From contig LRTP01000277.1 in assembly GCA_001550305.1 (NCBI GenBank), positions 1-48,788 of the forward strand: 48,788 nucleotides of DNA, in the 5' to 3' direction. Shown one piece after another: positions 8,079 through 17,041 of this stretch. Position numbers and translations under genes: made by a program. The DNA comes from Streptomyces diastatochromogenes (GTDB lineage: Bacteria > Actinomycetota > Actinomycetes > Streptomycetales > Streptomycetaceae). How positions within the stretch are numbered: the first letter of the stretch is position 1; the number at the start of each line of letters is the position of its first letter. Below the pieces are notes generated by a model. The model ran no database searches. It was not told where the DNA came from and was given only the letters and a program-made list of their open reading frames with translations.

Positions 8079-9499
8079 GCCCTGAAGGTGAGCCGGTGGA
8101 CCCACTTGGTGTTGTTCACGCCGGGGTTGGCCGGGACGATGATGCGGGCCGGGTATCCGTGGTCGAGCGAGAGATGTGCGCCGTTGACGCGCAGAGCGAG
8201 CAGCGCTCGGGGGTCGCGGATCTGGTTGCCCCGCAGCACCACCCTGGTGAAGGGGCCGGGGGGTTGAATCGACTGGACCAAGACGCTTCCTGCATCGGGC
8301 ATACCGGCCATGGCGGCGAGGTCGGCCAGCCGGAGACCGCTCCAGTGCTGGTCTTCGGTCGACCATCCCTCCACGCAGGCGATCGGGAGTGCGGCGGCGT
8401 GCTGGGGCATGGCCAGGAGCTGCTCGCGGGTGAAGACCTGTGGCGCTCCGCGCCCGTGGACCTCCAGCCGCCAGGTGGGGCCGACGAGTGCGGGGGTGAC
8501 GCCCACTTTCGCCGCCGTCTTGTTGATCTGGAAGGCGTTCGGGCCACTGCCGGGGTCGCGGTTGTGCGGTGCGAGGAGCGCGGTGACGCGCATCCAGCCG
8601 CCGATGCTCTGTCCGGCGGTCACGACGAGGAGGAGCAAAGATCCCGCTCCCACCATGCCCACCGCGCCGCGGCGGGTCATCGTCGGCGGGGCGGGGGCGG
8701 CTGCCACCAGGCCGTCGGGGTCGGGTGGTTCAGGCACGGTGCGGGCGAGGTCGGTGCGCAGTTCGGTACTCAGGCTGCGCGAGCGCAGGGCCCGTGTCAT
8801 CCGGCCGAGTTTGAGACACACGTGGACGACGAAGGCGGCGATGAACACCCAGGCGCCGTAGAAGTGCAGGCGGTAGAACGAGCCCGGGAAGACGTAGTAG
8901 AGCTGGATGTTGATGATCCCGGTAACGAATTCGAAGATGACGCCGCCGACCAGCAGCAGCAGGGACAGCCGCTCGAGTCCGTGAGCGACGGAGCGTACCG
9001 GCAGCCATTCGAACAGCTTCGGGATCACCGACCACAGCTTGGCCAGCAGCACCGGCACCAGGACCACACCCAGCGTCACGTGCACGCCCTGGAGCAGCCG
9101 GTACAGCCAGTACGGGTGCGTGGGCCAGCTGAACAGATAGAAACCCAGCACGCCCTTGTCGGGAGTCTCGTCATTGAGGGGGCTCAGCCCTGGGTTGTAG
9201 GAGGCGTAGGAGAGCAGCCCGGTGACAAACAGCAGCGGGATGCCGATCAGCAGCACCAGGCCGAACACCGACGTCAGCCAAGGCCCGCGGATCGGACTGC
9301 GCCAGAACCCAGGACGGAACGGACCCGGGGGCGGGGGCAGCTGACCGATCCGCCGCGCTGTCGCCCGGGTACGAACGGTCGCAGCCCCCAGAGCAGCCTC
9401 CACGCGCTCACGCCACGCCCGCATGCGCTCTCCGGCCGATCCCCGACGTTGCGACCCACCGGACGGTCCCGGCCCCGACGGCCGTCCGCCACTTTCCAT
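8075..9499 (-). CDS. Cytochrome b-type/molybdopterin oxidoreductase fusion
   Basis: The 474-residue protein has two parts. Residues ~45-260 contain at least four membrane helices with several His residues (HPYWLYRLLQGVHVTLG, YRLHFYGAWVFIAAFVVHVC), like di-heme cytochrome b561. After a linker and another helix (residues ~290-310), residues ~345-474 form a sulfite-oxidase-family molybdopterin domain, with the likely Mo-ligating Cys375 in PIACVEGWS and the family motifs LDHGYPARIIVP and TKWVH. I infer electron transfer between quinones and an extracytoplasmic substrate; the substrate is unknown. ATG 9499 has GGAGG nine bases upstream and is preferred to 9640. It heads a coupled three-gene operon. 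Confidence 0.88.
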   Translation of the reverse strand: MESGGRPSGPGPSGGSQRRGSAGERMRAWRERVEAALGAATVRTRATARRIGQLPPPPGPFRPGFWRSPIRGPWLTSVFGLVLLIGIPLLFVTGLLSYASYNPGLSPLNDETPDKGVLGFYLFSWPTHPYWLYRLLQGVHVTLGVVLVPVLLAKLWSVIPKLFEWLPVRSVAHGLERLSLLLLVGGVIFEFVTGIINIQLYYVFPGSFYRLHFYGAWVFIAAFVVHVCLKLGRMTRALRSRSLSTELRTDLARTVPEPPDPDGLVAAAPAPPTMTRRGAVGMVGAGSLLLLVVTAGQSIGGWMRVTALLAPHNRDPGSGPNAFQINKTAAKVGVTPALVGPTWRLEVHGRGAPQVFTREQLLAMPQHAAALPIACVEGWSTEDQHWSGLRLADLAAMAGMPDAGSVLVQSIQPPGPFTRVVLRGNQIRDPRALLALRVNGAHLSLDHGYPARIIVPANPGVNNTKWVHRLTFRA

Positions 9500-9710
9500 C
9501 GGCCCTCGCCTCCAGTCGCTGAGCGGCCCCAACGACGGGGCGGTTCCATGCCTCGCCCCGTGCCTGACGGACGAGACATTCACAAGCTGACACACACCAG
9601 GCCGGCTGACCGGGCCTGAGGTGCAAGCGGGTGTCGCCACCAGCCGAACGGTCGAACCACTGCTTCAGGCAGTCCCCCAGATCCCCCATGCCCCGGGCCA
9701 TGATGGAAAG

Positions 9711-10142
9711 GTGCGACGCCCCAGCGCCTCCGACCGGCCCGGCCACGCCACCCTGACCAGACAGGCCGGCTGGTTCGCCGTGATCGGCGTCGCCTCCACA
9801 GCCGGTCAGGCCCTGCTGTACTGGGGGCTGCGCCACTGGTCGCCTCCTCTCGTGGCCAATCTCGCCTCGCTCGGCGTCGTCACCGTCCTCAACACCGAGG
9901 CGAACCGGCGGCTGACCTTCCGCGGCTCTCCGGTCCGTGCCGTCCGGGCACACCTGGTGGCAGGCGTCCTGTTCGTCCTTGCGTACCTGGTCACATCCGG
10001 AGCAGTACTGCTCTTCCGCCACTACCGGCCCACCGCCTCACCTGCACGCGAGACCCTGGTGCTGGTACCCAGCTTCGCCCTGGTGACCATGGTGCGCTTC
10101 ACCCTGCTGCGACTGGTCATCGGCGGGGGCCACCACCGCTGA
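9711..10142 (+). CDS. GtrA-like membrane protein
   Basis: The 143-residue protein has four hydrophobic helices beginning RQAGWFAVIGVASTAGQALL, then LVANLASLGVVTVLNTEANR with the family's N-rich segment and a following RLTFRG. This pattern matches GtrA/DPMS_flippase proteins, which help move polyprenyl-linked sugars across the membrane. I chose GTG 9711 (GGAAAG upstream) because residues encoded before it are not GtrA-like. It diverges from the molybdenum operon across a gap of about 210 bases, so the two could share regulation. Confidence 0.85.
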   Translation: MRRPSASDRPGHATLTRQAGWFAVIGVASTAGQALLYWGLRHWSPPLVANLASLGVVTVLNTEANRRLTFRGSPVRAVRAHLVAGVLFVLAYLVTSGAVLLFRHYRPTASPARETLVLVPSFALVTMVRFTLLRLVIGGGHHR

Positions 10143-10505
10143 GTCCTCACACATACGTGCCACACCGTCAGGAGACCCCGCGAGTGAGAGCCCGCGCCGG
10201 TAGGCGTGTGGTCATGGTCGGCGGTTCGGGCGTTCGGCCCAACGGTTGAGTCGACTGGCTGTGGCAGTCCCCTCGCGAGTCGTTTCGCGCTCACTCTGGG
10301 AGCCATTCAGTGACCCGTTCCAAGGTCAACACCGACGAGATGTGACGTCGCACTGATGTACGGAAATCGGGTGTGGACCGTGCGGCATCTGGAGTTGGTT
10401 CGCGGGGCGCCCGGGGATGAGGTCTGAGCGGTCGGTGCGGGGCTCAGACTGTGCTGGTGGCCGTGGCGGCACGTAGTGTGCTGACAGCTCATCCCGCGCT
10501 CAGGG
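10143..10505. other. Gap without a recognised gene
   Basis: No coding frame with typical bias or known motif was seen. It separates the GtrA-like gene from the STAS gene and may hold the promoter of the latter. Confidence 0.4.
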
Positions 10506-10885
10506 GTGGGTGGTGTGCCGGGAAGTCTGGTCGGCGACGTATCCGTCGCGCCCGGAAGGCTTGCCGTGCAGCTCAGGCCCCCTCCCCGCCATCGCGACCG
10601 GACCATCGTCCGGCTGCGGGGAGAGCTGGCTTCCGGCAAGGCGCCTCGCGTCCGCAGGAGACTTCTGAGAGCGTTCGCCCGGGCCCCCAGCGTCATGGAA
10701 GTAGACCTCGGCAAGGTCACTTATCTCGCCCCCGAGGTGCGCGGACTGTTGTTGGCTGCCGCTGCCTCCGCCCGCCGTTCCGGGCATGTTTCGTCATCAC
10801 CCGTGCCTCGCCCCTCAGCCTGCGTGTGCTGGAGGAGTTGGGCATGCGGCGCCTCACCGACGCGCCCCTCCCTCCCGGCCCGTAA
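10506..10885 (+). pseudogene. STAS-domain anti-sigma antagonist, frameshifted
   Basis: The first frame, from GTG 10506, gives the STAS strands VRLRGELASGKAPRVRRRLL and SVMEVDLGKVTYLAPEVRGL, followed by LLAAAASARRSG. Near 10783-10786 coding jumps to another frame that finishes the domain: CFVITRASPLSLRVLEELGM, then RRLTDAPLP and a stop at 10885. Restoring one G after TCCGGG would rejoin the two parts. The family binds anti-sigma kinases such as RsbW. The usual phosphoacceptor Ser is not present; the equivalent region reads YLAPEVRG, so this is a non-canonical member even if repaired. Confidence 0.7.
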
Positions 10886-10911
10886 CTTTGCAACGAGACA
10901 AGAGTCTGGCG

Positions 10912-11130
10912 ATGTCATCCCCAAACACCCCGTCCACTCCGCCTCCGCCCACCCCGCAGGAGCGTGCCGTCCAGGAGGTCCTCACCTCCTTCGACGCCTA
11001 TGTCCGCATCCGCGCGTCGCGTGACAGCCTCCTCTCCGCCTCCCGCGTCCGGCCGCGCGAGGAAGAACGCGCCTTCGACGATCTGCAGCAGGCCATCTCC
11101 CGGCTCCGCACCGCTTCCCGGCCCCGGTAG
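10912..11130 (+). CDS. Small hypothetical protein, 72 residues
   Basis: Starts MSSPNTPSTPPPPTPQERAV with a proline-rich N-terminus, then a charged helical region (RASRDSLLSASRVRPREEER, then DDLQQAISRLRTA) with coiled-coil character. Codon bias is coding-like. It begins 27 bases after the STAS frame ends and on the same strand, so the two may be co-transcribed. Function unknown. Confidence 0.5.
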   Translation: MSSPNTPSTPPPPTPQERAVQEVLTSFDAYVRIRASRDSLLSASRVRPREEERAFDDLQQAISRLRTASRPR

Positions 11131-11335
11131 CTCTTGTCCCGAGGGAAGCAGGCGGCCTTGATCCGCCGCTCGGAACGGTGCCGGGCCCGGTCGTCGCACT
11201 CGGCCACGCAGAGACTCCCGCAGTCACTTCGAAACGACTCCCAACTCACGTACAAAGCCACCCGGTAAAGGGGCCTGTGACACCGCGGTGTTGTCAAGGA
11301 CCCCTTTGCCTGCTCCCCGTGAGGAGTTCGCCGAG

Positions 11336-11443
11336 ATGGCTCACCGCGCAGCCGACAACGTCACCCCGCGCCAAACCGAGCGGGCCCGGGGCTGCGAGGT
11401 GTGCCTGGGATGCGGGGACCACCACCGACCGCTGGCGTCATGA
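11336..11443 (+). pseudogene. Possible zinc-ribbon peptide, frameshifted
   Basis: ATG 11336, with GGAG about eleven bases upstream, encodes a 35-residue peptide containing CEVCLGCGDHHRPL. In the next frame the sequence continues WRHELCPTCQTTERPAEP. Joined, this would give two CxxC pairs, as in a small zinc ribbon, so a one-base indel near 11437 is likely. No family was assigned. Confidence 0.3.
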
Positions 11444-11734
11444 GCTGTGTCCGACCTGCCAGACCACTGAGCGGCCCGCCGAGCCGGCAGCACGACAACA
11501 AACGGGAGCAGCGAGTCCACACGCGGCTTCATCCCTCGCGGGCCTGGTCAGGACGCGATGTCCCGGCCTTGTCCGACAGGTGAGTTTTTGGGCAACGCGT
11601 ACCCATACCGCACGCGAATGGCGCGGCGGCGGGCACACTGACGCCGGAGGGGGCGGCATACCAGGCCGGGGGCCGGTGAGCCGCCGCTGGCCGCGTGCGC
11701 CTCGAGGGCGCCGCAATGGCGGTGGGGGGATGAG

Positions 11735-13012
11735 TTGACGCACTCGATTTCCGGGCAGCGCCGTGCCGAAAACGGCCCGTACTCCGGTCTGAGGGGCGGG
11801 CCGGTGGTGGTGGTCGGCGCCGGTCCGTACGGCCTGTCGGTGGCCGCGCATCTGCGGGCGGCCGGGATGCCGGTGCGGGTCTTCGGCGAGGTCATGGGCA
11901 GTTGGCGGCATGCGATGGCGACCGGGATGTTCCTGAAGTCGACGCCTGCGGCGACGGATCTGTCCGCCCCGGTTCCGGGGGGCCGGTTGGCGGACTTCTG
12001 CCGGGAGAGGGGTGAGCCGGAGCTCACGGAGTTGACGCCGATCCCGTGCGAGACCTTCGTGCGCTACGGGATGTGGTTCACCCAGCGATACGTAGGCACG
12101 GTTGAGTCGGCCCGGATCACGTCGGTGGAACGGGACGGGGCGGGCTGCTGCGTCCGTCTGGAGGGCGGCGAGGAGATCGAGACCGCGGCCGTGGTGGTGG
12201 CCACCGGCCTGGCCACGCTCGCGCACCTCCCGGACATACTGCTGTCGCTGGCGCCGGGCGGGCCGGGGCCCAAGGCGGCGCTGTCCCACACAAGCCAGCA
12301 CACCGACCTGTCCCGGTACGCCGGGCGGCGCGTCGCGGTGGTCGGGGGCGGCCAGTCGGCGCTGGAGAGTGCCGCGCTGCTTCACGAGGCCGGCGCCGAC
12401 GTCCAGGTGTTGGTGCGTGCCTCCCGGGTGCGTTGGGGCGAGCGCCCTCAGCTGCGGCGGCCGTGGACGCGGCGGCTGGCCCAGCCGGCTTCCCCGCTGG
12501 GCACCGGCTGGATCCTGGCCGCAGTCTGCCGCGCTCCTGGCACCGTTCGGCCCCTGCCGGCCGCCGCACGGATGCAGCTGTTCCGGCGCGCCCTCGGCCC
12601 CTCGGGCGGCTGGTGGCTACGTGAGCGCGTCGAAGGCGTCGTTCCCGTCCGCACCGCCTGCCGCGTCGAGCAGGCGCGGCTGGCCGGAGACGAGGTACAG
12701 CTGCGCCTCGGCGGCAGGGGCAATGGGCTGGCCGAACTGCTCGTCGACCACGTGCTGGCCGCCACCGGCTACCGACTCGACGTGGACGCCCTGCCCTTCC
12801 TTACGCCGCCGGTGCGCCAAGCGGTGGCCCGCGTGCCCGGGGCGCAAGCACCGCGCCTGTCAGGCGCGTTCGAGTCCAGCGTGCCGGGGCTGTACTTCAC
12901 CGGCTCCCTGGCCGCGCCCACGTTCGGGCCCATGCTGCGCTTCGTGGCCGGCACCGAGTTCGCCGCCCGGCGGATCAGCGAGCGGCTGGTACGTCAGGAT
13001 CTGCGCCATTGA
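11735..13012 (+). CDS. FAD/NAD(P)-dependent monooxygenase-like protein
   Basis: The 425-residue protein has the two Rossmann motifs of flavin monooxygenases: FAD-binding VVVVGAGPYGLSVAAHLR at 24-41 and NAD(P)-binding VAVVGGGQSALESAAL at 200-215. A late LAATGYRLD motif follows at about residue 340, and the end SVPGLYFTGSLAAPTFGPM also fits. Such enzymes hydroxylate amines or other small molecules in the cytoplasm. Substrate cannot be predicted, and no partner NRPS or siderophore gene is near. The start is TTG 11735 after a G-rich Shine-Dalgarno-like run. It appears intact. Confidence 0.88.
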   Translation: MTHSISGQRRAENGPYSGLRGGPVVVVGAGPYGLSVAAHLRAAGMPVRVFGEVMGSWRHAMATGMFLKSTPAATDLSAPVPGGRLADFCRERGEPELTELTPIPCETFVRYGMWFTQRYVGTVESARITSVERDGAGCCVRLEGGEEIETAAVVVATGLATLAHLPDILLSLAPGGPGPKAALSHTSQHTDLSRYAGRRVAVVGGGQSALESAALLHEAGADVQVLVRASRVRWGERPQLRRPWTRRLAQPASPLGTGWILAAVCRAPGTVRPLPAAARMQLFRRALGPSGGWWLRERVEGVVPVRTACRVEQARLAGDEVQLRLGGRGNGLAELLVDHVLAATGYRLDVDALPFLTPPVRQAVARVPGAQAPRLSGAFESSVPGLYFTGSLAAPTFGPMLRFVAGTEFAARRISERLVRQDLRH

Positions 13013-13239
13013 CCGCCCGCACCGGAGTCCCCGCACGCGTGTCCGATGGGCCTGTCGTACACGGCGAGCGGCCACACCTGGGTCCGCAGGCGCATCCGGC
13101 GCCCCCTTGCAGGAACATCCAACGGCGTCGGTGCTGGTCACTTAGGAGGGCCGGGCCCCCGCGGCGCGGCGGAGCCGGTTGGCGGTCGCCTCTCGCGGCC
13201 TCGATGTGGCGGTCCCCGCCGCGTCCTGACCGCCCCGGG

Positions 13240-13765
13240 CGTGCTGCTCAGCCTCTTCGGCGAGCCGGGGGCCGAAGCGGAAGGACTGAGACAGGGCGAG
13301 CTGGGTGCCGTCGAAGTCGGTCATGACGTCTTTGGCGCCGCGCCAGTCGTAGATGGCCTGGGCGGAGTCTCCGACCATCACCAGCTGGGCGTGGCTGCGT
13401 TGGGCGAGGAAGATCTGTTCGACGACGGGCCTGGTGTCCTGGGCCTAGTCGAGCAGGAGGAAGTCGGTGTCGAATTTCGGGCTCGTGAGGGCCCAGATTT
13501 TCAGGTAGCGGTCGTGGTCGAAGCGGACTGCGCCGTCGTCGGGGTGCTGGAGGTCGCCCCACGCTTTTCGGGCGAAGGGCACAAGACGGGCGGCGAGTTG
13601 GGCGTGCAGGGCGTGGTCTTTCAGGCCGCGCAGGCACGGGAGGTGGCGGCGGGTGATGGCGGGTCGGCGGTGTGGCAGAAGCGGGCCACGGTACGTAGGG
13701 CGGCATTGGAGAGGGTCTTTTGTGACAGGTCGTGTTCTCCGATGCGGATGCGCCCAGCGTTCCGG
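13240..13765 (-). pseudogene. UvrD-like DNA helicase remnant
   Basis: The remnant matches the middle of a conserved actinomycete SF1 helicase. It reads RIGEHDLSQKTLSNAALRTV, then after a frameshift near 13657 ITRRHLPCLRGLKDHALHAQ, then TDFLLLD-stop-AQDT, and finally LVMVGDSAQAIYDWRGAKDV and LSQSFRFGPRLAEEAEQ. The stop is TAG at 13445-13447, exactly where Walker B LLLDEAQDT needs its catalytic Glu. The ATP-binding N-terminus and the C-terminal helicase half are both gone. Nothing functional is expected. Confidence 0.85.
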
Positions 13766-14106
13766 CAACTGTGGCTACGTCCGACTGCCTGGAGGCCTGC
13801 TGCGCGGCATGCGGCTGCATAGCCGAACCGAGCTGCGGGAGGAGCTGGAGCACGCCCACTGGCTGCGCCGCACGGCAGCCAGACACCCGCACTTGGAGGC
13901 ACAGTTACTGGATGCGGTACTGCTGTCCCAGCAGCCGCGTGACAGTTCCGCGAACGCATCGCGTCCGCCGCGCAGCGGCAGCACACTCATCCCCACGGAC
14001 TTCCTTGTGAACTCCCGTACCTCATCGCAGAGTTCAGGATCACGAGGAAGGCCACCCTCATACCCTGCGATCACTCCAAAGAGTGACCACACGATCGGGC
14101 CCGAGG
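13766..14106. other. Intron 3' flank, no clear gene
   Basis: Two overlapping possibilities exist. On the plus strand MRLHSRTELREELEHAHWLR (from 13809) looks protein-like; on the minus strand FGVIAGYEGGLPRDPELCDE and EVREFTRKSVGMSVLPLRGG (about 13960-14080) also do. Neither was recognised. The minus-strand frame could be the exon beyond the group II intron. Confidence 0.3.
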
Positions 14107-16032
14107 GTCGGGTGGCCCGGGGGAATCGCACCCCCGGGCTCCCACGGAACGGAGCGTGAAAGTCTCCCGTCACTCCGCTCTTCTCATCGAGCCCACACGA
14201 ACTCGCGGTCCCATGCCCAGTGTTTGAAGAGTCCCGGTGCTCGTTGCACGAGTCCGGTCCACCATGCACGGAAGCGTTTGTAGCTCCGCAGCCGTTTGTA
14301 CTTCTTCCGCGCCCATCGCATCAGGTAGGTGTTGATGCGTCGCAGGAGGGGATACAGCTGCGACCGGTAGAACCGGCCGTAGTACGTCATCCAGCCCGAC
14401 ACGATCGGATTGATCCAGTCGGCGAGCTCGATGAATTCGAGTCTGGTGCGTCGGTGAATTCGCCATTCGCGGACCTGCTGGCCCATGGCTTTGCGGGCCT
14501 CCGGACCGACCGCGGGCAGGAACGACGTGAATGCTTTGCCGTCCGGATACCGGGCCTTCCGAGGGGCGAACGTATACCCAAGGAACTTGAACGACGTGTG
14601 CTCAGCGGAGCCTCGCCGTCTGCTGTCCATGCAGTAGACGAGCTTGGTCTTGTCGGGATGCAGCCGCAGCCCGACTTCCTCCATCCTCGCTTCGAGTGCC
14701 GCCCACACCTGCCGGGCTTGGCGCTCGGTCACACAATGCACCACCACATCATCCGCATAGCGTTCGAAGTCCACGGACGGGAATTCCCGTGCGAGGAACT
14801 GGTCGAACGCATAGTGCATGAAGAGGTTGGCGAGCACCGGCGAGACCGCAGATCCCTGAGGGGTCCCCCGGTCCCGTTCTTGAAGGGTTCCGTCAGGCAG
14901 TTGAAGCGGCGCAACAAACCATCGCTTCACATAGAGCACCACCCAACGCTGGTCGGTGTTCGCCTCCACGGCTTTGACCATGAGGGCGTGATCCACGGAG
15001 TCGAAGAACTTCTGGACGTCGAGGTCCAGGACCCAGTCCTTCTTCCAGCACCGCTGTCGGCACCGTTCGACCGCCTGCAACGCCGACCGCCTGGGCCGAT
15101 ACCCATAGGAGTCGTCATGGAAGATCGACTCCGTCCTGGGCTCCAGCGTCAGAGCAACCACCGTCTGAGCGATCCGGTCGGCCACAGTGGGCACCCCGAG
15201 GATTCTCGTTCCTCCGGGCTTGGGAATCTCGACCGCCTTCACCGGTGGCGGAAAGTACGTTCCCGAGGACATCCGGTTCCAGATCTTGTAAGGTTTCCCC
15301 GCAAGTCCTTCTCGAAGTCCTCGATCGAGCACTCGTCCACTCCGGCCGCGCCTTTGTTGGCCTTGACTCGCTCGTATGCCTCCCACACCAGTCGCTTCGA
15401 AATGGCGAACGGCTTGTCCGCCGGACCTGACATGCTCACCCGCTTCCTCCCGGAGAACGTCCGGTTGTTCGCGCGAACAGATCATCAATGAGCCGGCCCC
15501 TTCGCTCCACCCTGATTACCGGAGCTTCATCGCTACTACGAGCCGGTCCGCCAGCGCGTGCCGCATCGGTACTCAACGCCTCACGGTTTCCGCCGCCCGG
15601 CGCGCTCCCTCTCGCCAACTCGCCTCTCTGAGGCAGAGTTGACCGTATCGGCACTCGCCTTCCCACGTTCCATGCAGAAGCCGCAGACCGGACTCGCGCC
15701 GCCTCAATGCCGGACACCGCCTGGCCAATAGACGGGACCCCGCCAGGCTCATCCCGGCGCCCTTTAACCGCCCCGGTTTTGATGTCAGCTACTTGTTTCG
15801 ACACTTCGTCAGCGGTTCGCTTTCGCTCGCCTTTCCGGTCCCCACCTGACGCCTCCTGGACGCCTTTTCCTCAACGCTCACCACGACGGTCTTCAGCCAA
15901 CGCAGCTTGAGGTGGTTTGACGCCTCCCCCCGCAGGGCGACGCCGAAGGGCCACAAAACCTTCATCATCTGCACAGCACCGCATCAAGTGGGTCTACCTA
16001 CATCAACCTCGCTCTCTGCGCTCGTGGCGCAC
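14107..16032 (-). mobile_element. Group II intron, complete boundaries
   Basis: On the minus strand the element begins GTGCGCC (complement of 16032-16026) and ends CCACCCGAC at 14107, giving 1926 bases. Domain V lies at 14147-14180 (GAGCGGAG...GCTCCGTTC), four bases past the stop of its reverse transcriptase. Domain VI is the following G/C hairpin around GGTGCGATTC. The 5' RNA part contains typical intron stretches such as GTAATCAGGGTGGAGCGAAG. The boundary calls come from consensus ends, not from an intronless site. Confidence 0.85.
14184..15433 (-). pseudogene. ltrA: Group II intron reverse transcriptase/maturase, frameshifted
   Basis: ATG 15433 opens MSGPADKPFAISKRLVWEAY and continues AYERVKANKGAAGVDE (RT block 0). 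Near 15289-15294 a missing base shifts the frame; the rest runs YKIWNRMSSGTYFPPPVKAV to the stop at 14184. It includes RT motifs RGTPQGSAVSPVLANL and the catalytic FERYADDVVVHC. The maturase/GIIM tail is GWMTYYGRFYRSQLYPLLRR. There is no endonuclease domain after it. The protein would splice the intron and copy it into new sites; the single indel would abolish it unless it is a sequence error. Confidence 0.88.
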
Positions 16033-16035
16033 TTA

Positions 16036-16892
16036 GAAGTCATCTCATTTGGCAGGGCCGGTAGGCTGTCGGTCATGGCGGGGATCGTTGAGCGGCTGGC
16101 GCCGGATGAATTGTGGGAGTTGTTCCAGCGTGTGGTGCCGGATGCGCCGTCGCGGCCTCAGGGCGGTGGACGGCGTCGACATGGTGATCGTGAGGTGCTG
16201 GCCGCGATCGTGTTCGTGGCCACGTCAGGCTGCACGTGGCAGCAGCTGCCCACGGCTTCGTTCGGGCCGTCCGGGGCAACGGCTCATAGGCGTTTTTCCG
16301 AGTGGACGAAGGCCAGGGTGTGGGCCAAGCTGCACCGCCTGGTCCTCGACGAACTCGGCGCCCGCGGCGAGCTGGACTGGTCCCGCTGCGCGATCGACTC
16401 GGTGAACATGCGGGCCCTGAAAAGGGGGACCTGACAGGTCCGAATCCTGTCGACCGGGGCAAGTACGGGTCGAAGATCCACTTGATCACCGAGCGGACCG
16501 GTCTGCCCCTCTCCGTCGCAATCTCGGGGGCGAACCTGCACGACAGCCAAGCCCTGATCCCCCTCGTGCAAGGCATACCGCCGATCCGCTCCCGCCGCGG
16601 ACGCCGGCGCCGCAAACCCGGAAAGCTCCACGCCGACAAGGGATACGACTACTCCCACCTGCGACGATGGTTACGCCAACGCGGCATCCAGCAACGCATC
16701 GCGAGGAAAGGAGTCGAGTCCTCACAGCGACTGGGCCGCCACCGCTGGACCGTCGAACGCACCATGGCCTGGCTCGCCGGCTGCCGCCGTCTCCACCGAC
16801 GCTACGAGCGCAAAGCCGAGCACTTCCTCGCCTTCACGAGCATCGCCTGCACCCTCATCTGTTACCGCAGGCTCACCAATTGAGATGACTTC
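16036..16892 (+). mobile_element. Complete IS5-family (IS427-type) insertion sequence
   Basis: The 857-bp element has 17-bp inverted ends, GAAGTCATCTCATTTGG on the left and GAAGTCATCTCAATTGG on the right (one mismatch). It is flanked by the direct repeat TTA (16033-16035 and 16893-16895), the 3-bp TNA duplication usual for this group. Its left duplication touches the first base of the group II intron. Confidence 0.9.
16075..16883 (+). CDS. IS5-family transposase, two frames with -1 shift
   Basis: The first frame (MAGIVERLAPDELWELFQRV...) includes the N-terminal DUF4096-like region and CAIDSVNMRALK with the first catalytic Asp, then stops at 16434. The second frame continues GPNPVDRGKYGSKIHLITER, GANLHDSQALIPLV (second Asp) and WTVERTMAWLAGCRRL (Glu), ending at 16883. 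The sequence A-AAA-GGG-GG at 16420-16428 is a classic slippery site, so a programmed -1 frameshift producing full transposase is likely rather than damage. The enzyme cuts and joins the ends of the surrounding element. Confidence 0.88.
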
Positions 16893-17041
16893 TTAGGACT
16901 CCCAACGAAAGTGGTGGACTTGACCTCGTCAGAGGTCGGTGTCGCGCACGAGGCCGCCGGGTATCGGGACGCGGTCAGCCGCGTAATCGCCCGCGATAAA
17001 CCCGGCGACGTCGGCGATGATCCCCGGGATACTGGTCACCC

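Noticed and set aside
8096..9619. A 507-residue plus-strand frame rich in Gly, Gln and His
   Set aside because: It is antisense to the molybdopterin/cytochrome gene, which has clear motifs and a good ribosome site.
14115..14146. Strong G/C hairpin resembling a terminator or tRNA arm
   Set aside because: Its position right after domain V shows it is domain VI of the group II intron.
14220..15491. A 423-residue plus-strand frame across the intron
   Set aside because: It is antisense to the reverse transcriptase, whose YADD and GIIM motifs are unmistakable.
16432..16465. tRNA-like T-loop sequence GGTCCGAATCCTGTCGACC
   Set aside because: It encodes GPNPVDRG inside the IS5 transposase, and no acceptor, D or anticodon arms surround it.
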